DNA of 63,972 bases from CAINOH01 sp041663565 (GTDB taxonomy: Archaea; Micrarchaeota; Micrarchaeia; Norongarragalinales; CAINOH01). The stretch's first letter is position 1; each line of letters opens with the position of its first letter. The notes under the pieces were generated by a model that worked only from the letters and a program-made list of their open reading frames with translations, made no database searches and had not been told where the DNA came from. The position numbers and the translations under genes were made by a program. Location of the stretch: the NCBI GenBank assembly GCA_041663565.1, contig JBAYMJ010000005.1:1-63972 (forward strand). The letters are read 5' to 3'. This document shows positions 40,925 to 48,187 of the stretch, one piece after another.

Positions 40925-43192
40925 ATGGCCAAAGAAAACCAATCAACCCGGATAGTATACACTTGCACAATGCATCCGGAAGTCCGTATGGGCAAGCCGG
41001 GGCAGTGCCCGAAATGCGGCATGACGCTGGTTCCGAAGGAATCCGCTGACCATCAAGGACGTGAAATGCACGAGCACGCGATGGGAAGCGTGGGGCAGGC
41101 CCCTTTCGAAGTCCACGCGATGCCAACAGCAGACTCTTCGTGGTGGGACCGGCTGCGAATGAGCATGACAATGACCATGGGAATGGAGCATACCGGCTTG
41201 GCAGGCCGGGAAACGGCCCGGCTTATGGAGGAAGACATACGCAACAAGTTCTTCTTCGCACTCGTCCTCTCGTTACCAATCATCGCCTATTCCGACCTGG
41301 GCAAGAGCATGCTCGGCCTTGACCTTCCGTCGCCAATCCCAGTTCCAATGCTGCTTTTCCTCCTCTCCACACCCGTCTTCCTCTATTCCGGGTGGATATT
41401 CCTCTACTCTTCCTATAAGGCGCTTTCCGAACGCAAGCTCAACATGGCGGTGCTCATTGCGGTTGGCATTACTGCCGCATACGCTTCCAGCATCATGCTT
41501 ACGATCCTTGGCTCGAAGGACACGTTCTACGACTCATCGGCGATGCTAATCACATTCGTGCTTTTTGGCCACTGGATGGAGATGAAATCCCGACGTGGGA
41601 CAACTGATGCGCTCCAAGCACTCTTTTCGCTCCTTCCCCCTTCTGCCAGGCTAGTGCGAAATGGAAAGGAAACAATGGTAGCCACGTCGGAGGTCAGGAT
41701 TGGCGACATAATCATGCTCAAGCCGGGCGACCGGGTGCCTGTTGACGGCGAAATAGTGGAGGGCGAGACCGCAATCGACGAGTCGCTGATTACCGGAGAA
41801 TCCCTGCCGGTTGCCAAAAAGTCCGGGGACGCGGTTGTGGCAGGTTCAATCAACCAGTCGGGTTCGGTAAGGTTCCGTGCAACCAAGGTCGGCGCGGACA
41901 CCGCGCTTGCGCAAATCGTAAAGATGGTGGAAACCGCCCAGAACTCCAAAGCACCAGGCCAGCGCCTCGCGGACAGGTTCGCAGGATACCTGGTCATACT
42001 TGCGATTGGCAGCGGGGCAATCACATTCATAGCCTGGTACGTGCTGGCCAAAGCCGATTTCATCCAAGCGCTAACGTTCTCAATCTCGGCGATTGTCATC
42101 GCTTGCCCCGATGCGCTTGGCCTTGCCACGCCGACCGCAGTTGCGGTTGGCACCGGGCTTGCGGCAAAGCACAACATCCTCATCAAGGACGCTGCCTCAC
42201 TTGAGCGGATATCCAAAATCCAGGCAGTAGTGATGGACAAGACCGGAACCCTGACGGAGGGAAGGCCGAGGGTAACGGACGTTGTCGCTGTCGCCGGGTT
42301 TTCAAAGGACAAAGTGGTTGGAATGATTGCAGCTGCGGAGTCCAAATCCGCCCACCCCTTAAGCAAGGCAATGCTTGACGAGGCCGAAAACCGGAACGTG
42401 GAAATCCCGTCGCAAGTCGAACGCTTTTCTGACATTCCCGGCAAGGGCGTGGAAGCGGGCATAGCCGGCAGCAATGTAATCGTTGGGACTCCCAGGCTAA
42501 TGGAAGAACGGGGCATCGACCTTTCGCCTCTGAAAAAAGAAATCGATGTTTTCCTTGAAGATGGAAAGACCATAATGGTTCTTGCCTCGGACGGCAAGGC
42601 GAGAGGGGTCGTCGCTGTCGCAGACGAGTTGAAACCGACAGCCAAGGCCGCTGTGGCGCGCATGCGGCAACTGGGGCTGGAGGTAGTAATGATTACCGGC
42701 GACAACCGCAAGACTGCGGAAAAAGTCGCAGGAGCCTTAGGGATTATTCGGGTGTTTTCAGAGGTCCAGCCTGCTGACAAGGCCCGTTACGTCAAGCAAC
42801 TGCAGGACGAAGGCAGGTTCGTCGCAATGGTCGGCGACGGCGTCAACGACGCCCCTGCTCTTGCCCAGGCGGACATTGGTGTTGCAATAGGCGCAGGCAC
42901 CGATGTTGCAATTGAAACAGCAAAAGTCGTGCTGATGAAATCCGACCCTGCCGATGTGCTGCGGGCAATCAGGCTAAGCAAGGCGACGGTTGAGAAGATG
43001 AAGCAGAACCTGGCTTGGGCTTCGGTATACAACATCTTTGCAATTCCAGTGGCTGCTGGCGTCCTCTACCCGGCATACGGGATTTCCTTGCGGCCGGAAG
43101 TATCCGCCTTGCTGATGAGCGTCTCATCCATCATCGTCGCCACCAATGCAATGTTGCTTTCGCGTGCGGAAAAGGACTTGGTTGGGATTTGA
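40925..43192 (+). CDS. heavy-metal P1B ATPase with CPD motif
   Basis: Metal-transporting P-type ATPase of 755 residues. The N-terminal heavy-metal-binding domain YTCTMHPEVRMGKPGQCPKCGM is followed by a His/Met-rich linker. TGESLP lies in the actuator domain, the membrane motif is ACPDALGLATPTA (about 393), DKTGTLT is at about 438 and GDGVNDAPALAQADIG at about 637. The central motif is CPD rather than CPC or CPH. This head domain is common in CopB-type copper ATPases, so copper is the best guess. It is the last gene of element A's copper region. Confidence 0.92.
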   Translation: MAKENQSTRIVYTCTMHPEVRMGKPGQCPKCGMTLVPKESADHQGREMHEHAMGSVGQAPFEVHAMPTADSSWWDRLRMSMTMTMGMEHTGLAGRETARLMEEDIRNKFFFALVLSLPIIAYSDLGKSMLGLDLPSPIPVPMLLFLLSTPVFLYSGWIFLYSSYKALSERKLNMAVLIAVGITAAYASSIMLTILGSKDTFYDSSAMLITFVLFGHWMEMKSRRGTTDALQALFSLLPPSARLVRNGKETMVATSEVRIGDIIMLKPGDRVPVDGEIVEGETAIDESLITGESLPVAKKSGDAVVAGSINQSGSVRFRATKVGADTALAQIVKMVETAQNSKAPGQRLADRFAGYLVILAIGSGAITFIAWYVLAKADFIQALTFSISAIVIACPDALGLATPTAVAVGTGLAAKHNILIKDAASLERISKIQAVVMDKTGTLTEGRPRVTDVVAVAGFSKDKVVGMIAAAESKSAHPLSKAMLDEAENRNVEIPSQVERFSDIPGKGVEAGIAGSNVIVGTPRLMEERGIDLSPLKKEIDVFLEDGKTIMVLASDGKARGVVAVADELKPTAKAAVARMRQLGLEVVMITGDNRKTAEKVAGALGIIRVFSEVQPADKARYVKQLQDEGRFVAMVGDGVNDAPALAQADIGVAIGAGTDVAIETAKVVLMKSDPADVLRAIRLSKATVEKMKQNLAWASVYNIFAIPVAAGVLYPAYGISLRPEVSALLMSVSSIIVATNAMLLSRAEKDLVGI

Positions 43193-43231
43193 CGACCGGA
43201 TTTGGGCTCTGAACAGTCCTCATAAATTGAA

Positions 43232-43313
43232 AGTGCTTCAATCCTGACGAGGGCAAGACTATAGATTAGCGCCGTTCAAGGCTTGCAGGAACTGAGCCTG
43301 TGGTTGGATGCGA
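43232..43313. repeat. 82-bp element-end repeat, internal copy
   Basis: Matches 52743-52824 at 76 of 82 positions in the same orientation. The right end, atgcga, corresponds to the 3' end of tRNA-Gly. The copy sits between the copper region and the integrase fragment, marking the junction of two tandem elements. Confidence 0.75.
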
Positions 43314-43986
43314 GAACATCAAATTCGACCAGTACGGGGCGATTTTACGCGTTACTGGAAAAACCGGGGATAGGCGAGTGCGAATCATCAGCTCCGCACC
43401 AGCCTTATCCACATGGCTGGAAAATTACGAGGGCGCGGACGACCTGGAAGCGTACCTTTGGCCGCCCCGCTCAAACAATAACCATGAAACTTGCTACCCG
43501 GCAGTCCACGCCTCAGTCCACAAAACGCTTGAAAAGCTTGCTTTGGCTGCCGGGATTAAGAAGCGGATACACCCGCACTTGTTCCGGCACTCGCGGGCAA
43601 CCGCCTTGGCCAACAAGTTGACTGAAGCCCAAATGAAGGAATACTTTGGCTGGACGCAATCCAGCAAGATGGCCAGCGTCTACGTCCACCTGAGCGGCAG
43701 GAACATGGACAGCACGCTGTTAGGATTGCAGGGCGTTACCATGAAGGAAGAAAAGCAGGAGGAGCAGATGAACGTGGTTTTCTGCAAGCGTTGCCACGAG
43801 AAAAACTCGCCTTCCATGAAATTCTGCAACCGTTGCGGCTCTCCCTTCAACCAAACCCTGGTTTCCGACGAGTACGGCAACAGGTCGAACGAGCTGATGA
43901 ACGAGTTGTTCCAAGACCCCGAAGTCAAAGAATTCTTTGCACGCAAAGTCGTAGAACGCGGGTTGGTGGACAAGCTGGTGGTTTGA
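43314..43986 (+). pseudogene. 5'-deleted integrase copy
   Basis: Open to 43986 and nearly identical in protein to residues ~180-404 of the integrase at 31.2 kb: FDQYGAILRVTGKTGDRR, PHLFRHSRAT, SKMASVYVHLSG, and the zinc ribbon CKRCHEKN...CNRCGSPF. The N-terminal domain and the first catalytic Arg are absent, so it cannot recombine alone. The break falls exactly at the end of the 82-bp repeat. A short translation from a TTG at 43300 is possible but starts in repeat sequence. Confidence 0.85.
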
Positions 43987-43987
43987 A

Positions 43988-44434
43988 ATGAAAATATTGG
44001 ACGTACTGATTTACGACATTCCCGAAAAAATAGCAGACATTCACCAATGGCTGGTCGATACCTACTACCACCTGTTTCCGGGAGCGTTGAGGGCTAAGGA
44101 ACGCCGGGAGAAAGCGGAGTTGCTGATTACTTTCGAGGAGTTAGCAAAAAAGCGGGAGGACTTGAAGGAACTCCTTGAGGCGCAAGCGGAAATGCTCGAA
44201 GACCTGGCGATGAAAATAATGAACGTGGACGGAGACGTTTTCCGCCGCAGGCTGGATGAGAGAAGCGCTGAAGAAATCATGGACAAGTATGATGTCGAAC
44301 AATTATGGCCTTATGAGAAAATCCGGGCAACAGCCGTTGAATACGAAAAGACGCTCTTTAGGATTTTCACTGTTTGCAAAAAGCTAGAGCTTTACGGAAT
44401 TGACCGAGGTATCAAACCAATTGAAGGCAAATAA
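43988..44434 (+). CDS. hypothetical coiled-coil protein
   Basis: Protein of 148 residues, mostly helical, with a coiled-coil stretch around KAELLITFEELAKKREDLKELLEAQAEMLEDL. No domain recognised. It follows the integrase fragment by one base, so it may be an accessory gene of that integrase. Its end overlaps the start of the next gene by 35 bases. No membrane segment. Confidence 0.6.
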   Translation: MKILDVLIYDIPEKIADIHQWLVDTYYHLFPGALRAKERREKAELLITFEELAKKREDLKELLEAQAEMLEDLAMKIMNVDGDVFRRRLDERSAEEIMDKYDVEQLWPYEKIRATAVEYEKTLFRIFTVCKKLELYGIDRGIKPIEGK

Positions 44435-44918
44435 ACTTACCGCAGAGGAAATCGCGTACCTTTCCACGCACCAGAAAACACCAGTCTGGACAGAGTACCA
44501 CATACGAAAAACAGCGGATGCTTTAGGCGTCAAGAAAACGGATTGGCTGTCTGAAAAACAAAAAACGGTTATTGAGGAGGAATGCCGCAAGCTGGATGCT
44601 TTTTGTGAGGTTCTTTGCAATAGCAAGGCCAACCACATTACCGCAGAAAAGAAAGCGTTCGGGATTACAGGCGATTTTTACGTCCAATGCGAGAAACTGG
44701 TTAGCGAGTGGAACGACCAGAAAGCCAAGGAACGAAAGAAACAGGAAAGGCTGGCCGCCAAAGCGAAAGCCGAGGCAGAAAAGATTAGGAAAGCCAAGGA
44801 AGAGGAGGAAAAACGGGCTAAACTAGACAAGGACTCCAACTTGTTCCTGGAAAAGGGCTTGACCAAGAAGCAACGCGATGAATTGCTGGCCCGCGGCCAC
44901 CTGAAGCAGCGTTTCTGA
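44400..44918 (+). CDS. hypothetical charged helical protein
   Basis: Up to 172 residues from a TTG that overlaps the preceding gene; later starts are possible. The C-terminal half is a long Lys/Glu/Ala helix (KERKKQERLAAKAKAEAEK). The N-terminus contains TAEEIAYLSTHQKTPVWTEYHI, with an HTH-like feel but no clear match. It ends TKKQRDELLARGHLKQRF. Mobile-element accessory gene of unknown role. Confidence 0.55.
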   Translation: MTEVSNQLKANKLTAEEIAYLSTHQKTPVWTEYHIRKTADALGVKKTDWLSEKQKTVIEEECRKLDAFCEVLCNSKANHITAEKKAFGITGDFYVQCEKLVSEWNDQKAKERKKQERLAAKAKAEAEKIRKAKEEEEKRAKLDKDSNLFLEKGLTKKQRDELLARGHLKQRF

Positions 44919-44942
44919 ACCACGGTACGCATTTGGCCGCAC

Positions 44943-45033
44943 CCATTGAAAGCCTAAAAAGTTTGGACGGCCAAACGAGCAGGAACGTGGTGCCAAGGCA
45001 GGCTGCAATCCCGTTTTCGTCAGTTTTTTAGGG
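44943..45033 (+). repeat. promoter-like repeat, copy 1
   Basis: About 90 bases similar to 50631-50720: tgaaagc, an AT step, the inverted repeat GTTTG-gacggc-CAAAC, then a 15-codon mini-frame from GTG 44987 to TAG 45031. The conserved stem beside a TATA-like step suggests a promoter with an operator; the tiny frame may be fortuitous. Confidence 0.45.
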
Positions 45034-45528
45034 TCATACCAGCCCGTTCCGCAGGTCATCGTTAAGTTTCACGATGTTCGTCTTCCCGAACCGCTCAATC
45101 TTGATGGCACCGCGTTGGTGGAGCCGCCGTATAATCCTGTGCGACTTGACCTTGCTCATGTCAGGCAGCCGGGTTATCTCCGCCTGCAGCGCCCTCCCCC
45201 CGCCTTCGATAAGCCGCTCTATGACCTTCCGCTCGTCGCTGTTGAGGAGGTTCAGTATCAGGCTCCCATTCTTCTTGAGGCTCTCCTCTTTCACTTCGAT
45301 TTTCTGGGACATTAAATAATATACGCCGGCGCCGATGAGTATGGAAAAAGCGGCTATTATCGGGATGAAGTCGAGAAGAAACTCATCCATGGCGCAGACG
45401 CCGCAAGTCTCGCGTATGGGAGAACTTCCGGACTTGAGGAACATGCTGAGTAGCGAAGCGAAAAAAACGGCCCCCGCAAGCAGGGCGATGCCCAATATCA
45501 CTTTTTTCTTTTGAAGCTCAAAGGCCAT
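45034..45528 (-). CDS. membrane-anchored winged-HTH regulator with external CxxC
   Basis: Protein of 164 residues. Two transmembrane helices (about 10-30 and 52-72) enclose a short loop SPIRETCGVCAMDEF with a C-x-x-C pair (Cys 42 and 45). A cytoplasmic winged HTH follows (SDERKVIERLIEGGGRALQAEITRLPDMSKVKSHRIIRRLHQRG). The topology places the CxxC outside, where it could sense the redox state or metals and transmit to the DNA-binding domain. Divergent from the DsbA-like and thioredoxin-CcdA genes, its likely targets. Confidence 0.8.
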   Translation of the reverse strand: MAFELQKKKVILGIALLAGAVFFASLLSMFLKSGSSPIRETCGVCAMDEFLLDFIPIIAAFSILIGAGVYYLMSQKIEVKEESLKKNGSLILNLLNSDERKVIERLIEGGGRALQAEITRLPDMSKVKSHRIIRRLHQRGAIKIERFGKTNIVKLNDDLRNGLV

Positions 45529-45569
45529 GAGATGGGTAATGCCCTTGGGGATTATTACTTCTTTCGCCA

Positions 45570-45680
45570 GGTTTCAAAAAACGGCAACCAGGCGTGGTGG
45601 TCACGCAAAGGATTATTCATGGTTTCATGTTTTGTAAACCGCGTATTTGACGGTTTCATAAAAACATAAGTATGGTTTCA
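45570..45680. promoter_or_regulatory. GGTTTCA repeats before dsbA-like gene 2
   Basis: Four direct copies of GGTTTCA at 45570, 45621, 45652 and 45674; three are preceded by A/C and T/C in a larger wGGTTTCA context. A TATA-like cataaaaacataag lies between the last two. Likely binding sites of the divergent membrane regulator. Confidence 0.45.
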
Positions 45681-45780
45681 GCACCGATTTTTACGTTGGG
45701 ATTTACCGACAAGGCAAATGCCGGTGAAATTACTGGCAATGGTCATTCTTTGGGCATCGAAATATTGGAGGTAGGTTATT

Positions 45781-46809
45781 TTGGAAGGACATGAACATAG
45801 TCATTCGCAAGAGCATCAGTCAGTGCACCCTAACAGCTACGGTCACGCTGGTGCAAAGAAGGTGCCGCCGGTGGCAATCGTTGCGATAGTCGCGCTAGTA
45901 TGCGTCATAGCCGGTTATTTCGCGTATGGGGCATTCAACCCGGCAACCTCGTGCAATTCAGATAACTCAACGTCAACGGACGTTTGCACATTGTCAACAT
46001 CAACGCCAGGCGGCCTTACTGCAGCCCAGCTTTCAAAACTCAAGACGGACCTGAATGATTACTTGACTACTTTGATTGCAATCAATGGCGCGCCAGATGG
46101 CGTGACTGCAGCGGTGGCGAACATCACCAAAGATGGCGACATGTACAAGGCAAGTTATGACATAATGCAATCCGGTTCCGTTGCGCAGTCCGGTTCGGGC
46201 TACGTCACTTCGGACGGCAAGCGCCTTTTCCTCGGAAGCCCCATGGACCTGACGGAGAAGCTAGAGAAGCCGACCCCGAAGCCTGCGGCCACCATCAACG
46301 TTACGGGAAGGCCCTTCAGGGGGTCTGAAACCGGTACTGTCACCATAGTGGAGTTCTCGGACTTCCAGTGCCCGTACTGCAAGGTTGCAGCTGCCAACGT
46401 TGACACGGTTATCAAGAACTACGGCGCAAACGTCAAGTACTACCTGATGCACTTCCCGCTCTCTTTCCACGCCTCAGCGCAGAAGACATCCGAAGCATTC
46501 GAGTGCGCGATGCTCCAGGACCAGAACAAAGCATGGGCCATGTCGGACCTGCTCTTTGAGAAAAGCACGTCCGATGGCGCAAAGCTGGCTGTTGCAGACC
46601 TGAAGCAGTATGCGGCAGACCTTTCGCTGGACACCGCCAAGTTCAACAAGTGCCTTGACGAAAACCAGACTGCGGCCAAGGTCGCTGCTGACGCGGAATA
46701 CGGCGCAAGCCTCGGAGTGACCGGCACGCCCACATTCTACGTCAACGGCGTGGAGGCAGTCGGCGGCTCCGCGATGCAGTCCGCTGTAGAGGCAATCCTG
46801 AAGGGGTAA
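45781..46809 (+). CDS. membrane-anchored DsbA-like thiol oxidoreductase 2
   Basis: Protein of 342 residues, paralog of the gene at 18.8 kb along its whole length. A His-rich N-tail (MEGHEHSHSQEHQSVHPN) is followed by one membrane helix at about 30-50. The external spacer contains GAPDGVTAAVANITKDGDMYK. The DsbA-like domain has FSDFQCPYCKV and GVTGTPTFYVNG. Starts with TTG after GGAGGTAGG. Probably oxidises exported proteins, here on the mobile element together with a reductant-supplying CcdA fusion. Confidence 0.9.
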   Translation: MEGHEHSHSQEHQSVHPNSYGHAGAKKVPPVAIVAIVALVCVIAGYFAYGAFNPATSCNSDNSTSTDVCTLSTSTPGGLTAAQLSKLKTDLNDYLTTLIAINGAPDGVTAAVANITKDGDMYKASYDIMQSGSVAQSGSGYVTSDGKRLFLGSPMDLTEKLEKPTPKPAATINVTGRPFRGSETGTVTIVEFSDFQCPYCKVAAANVDTVIKNYGANVKYYLMHFPLSFHASAQKTSEAFECAMLQDQNKAWAMSDLLFEKSTSDGAKLAVADLKQYAADLSLDTAKFNKCLDENQTAAKVAADAEYGASLGVTGTPTFYVNGVEAVGGSAMQSAVEAILKG

Positions 46810-46814
46810 CTACC

Positions 46815-46845
46815 CCCCACCCCCTTTTTTTTATTTTTTTTTAGT
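46815..46845 (+). terminator. T-tract terminator after dsbA-like gene 2
   Basis: A C-rich stretch followed by two T runs of eight and nine separated by one A, directly after the stop codon. Archaeal RNA polymerase terminates at such T tracts, so the next gene probably has reduced read-through or its own promoter. Confidence 0.6.
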
Positions 46846-46866
46846 GCGTAAGCGGAGCGAATCATT

Positions 46867-48093
46867 ATGACAAAAGGCGCAAAGGACTTTCTTTCAATAC
46901 CGTTCAACCGCAACCTGCTCATTGCACTGGCAGTGATAGGTTTCTTCCTTCTTGCGTTCGAGCAGGCGCCGGCGTCCGGCTTGGCTGCCGAAGGCAACGG
47001 CACGTCGGCAGGCAACCTCACAGTCCACTTCTTCTTCCTTCCAACTTGCCCGCACTGCGCGGAACAAAAGCTGTTCAATGCCGAGCTTATGAGGGAATAC
47101 CCGCAGGTTGCGTGGATACAGCACGACATATCAAAGACCGCCGAAGCCCAAGCCATGTCCCAGATGATGAAGGACCACGGAATGGATGGCGACAACCTCC
47201 GCGTGCCGATGACGTTCATCGGAAATAATTACCTCCTCGGCTACGAGTCCAAGGCAACGACCGGAGTCCAGCTTTCGGCAATGCTGGCAGATTACGTTTC
47301 CAAGAACCCCCAGGCCGCAAACAACACGGCTGCGGCTGACAGCAGCAAATTCACGTTCGACATGCCTTTCCTTGGCAAGACCGACCTGCGCGGGATGTCG
47401 CTGCCTGCGCTCTCGGTAATCCTCGGCTTGGTTGACGGGTTCAACCCGTGCGCAATGTGGGTGCTTGCGTACCTGATTGCGCTGGTAATGGAACTGAACG
47501 ACAGGCGGAGGATGTGGCTCATAGTTGGCACGTTCCTCTTTGCATCGGGCGCGCTTTACTTCCTGTTCATGACAGCGTGGCTAAACCTGTTCCTGCTGGT
47601 CGGCTTCCTGCGCCCGGTAGTGATAATCATCGGCCTGATTGCGCTTGGAAGCGGAACCCTTGCTGTGCGCGAGTACTTCCAGACAAGGGGCAGGCCGGTG
47701 TGCAAGGTGGGGAACGAGGAAAGCAAGTCAAAGCAGGCCAACAGGATGCAGGAGATAATCACCTCGCCGCTGACCATCTCGACTTTGCTTGCGATTGTGG
47801 GCCTTGCCTTTGCGGTCAACGCGGTGGAATTCGTGTGCTCCGCGGGAATCCCCGCGGTGTTCACCCAGATTCTCGCCCTGTCCAACCTCAACGGGGTCGA
47901 GTACTACGGCTACATCCTGCTTTACGACGTATTCTACATGCTGGACGACATCATAATCTTCTGCGTCGCGGCATTCGCAATCTCGTCAACCGACTTTACC
48001 CAGCGTTATGCCGGATTCTCCAAGATTGTGGGCGGGGGAATCCTGTTCATCCTCGGGTTCCTGATGCTGTTTGCCCCGGGACTGTTAAGATAG
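46867..48093 (+). CDS. thioredoxin domain fused to CcdA/DsbD-type membrane domain
   Basis: Protein of 408 residues. A signal/anchor helix is followed by a thioredoxin-like domain with FFLPTCPHCAEQ (CPHC near residue 60) and cis-Pro VPMTFIGN. A CcdA-like electron-transfer membrane domain of about six helices follows, with GFNPCAMW (Cys about 195) and EFVCSAGIPAVF (Cys about 323) as the membrane Cys pair. It likely passes reducing power from the cytoplasm to the outside, opposite to or in balance with the DsbA-like protein. It lies directly downstream of that gene. Confidence 0.9.
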   Translation: MTKGAKDFLSIPFNRNLLIALAVIGFFLLAFEQAPASGLAAEGNGTSAGNLTVHFFFLPTCPHCAEQKLFNAELMREYPQVAWIQHDISKTAEAQAMSQMMKDHGMDGDNLRVPMTFIGNNYLLGYESKATTGVQLSAMLADYVSKNPQAANNTAAADSSKFTFDMPFLGKTDLRGMSLPALSVILGLVDGFNPCAMWVLAYLIALVMELNDRRRMWLIVGTFLFASGALYFLFMTAWLNLFLLVGFLRPVVIIIGLIALGSGTLAVREYFQTRGRPVCKVGNEESKSKQANRMQEIITSPLTISTLLAIVGLAFAVNAVEFVCSAGIPAVFTQILALSNLNGVEYYGYILLYDVFYMLDDIIIFCVAAFAISSTDFTQRYAGFSKIVGGGILFILGFLMLFAPGLLR

Positions 48094-48187
48094 CGGCTGT
48101 GTTGCTTGACTGCACAGCGGCAGCCTAGCGCAGGTGAAGACGTGGGCGCCCGGCGGACCCGATACCCCCAAAGAAAAGCGGCCGGCT

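Noticed and set aside
43314..43986. Considered as SSV-type partition of one integrase gene by integration
   Set aside because: A complete copy of the same integrase exists at 31.2 kb, and that gene shows no tRNA-like sequence at the break point; a 5' deletion next to a tandem element fits better.
44987..45031. 14-residue peptides in the duplicated promoter-like repeats
   Set aside because: Codons differ widely between the two copies; equal length follows from the DNA homology, so coding is not supported.
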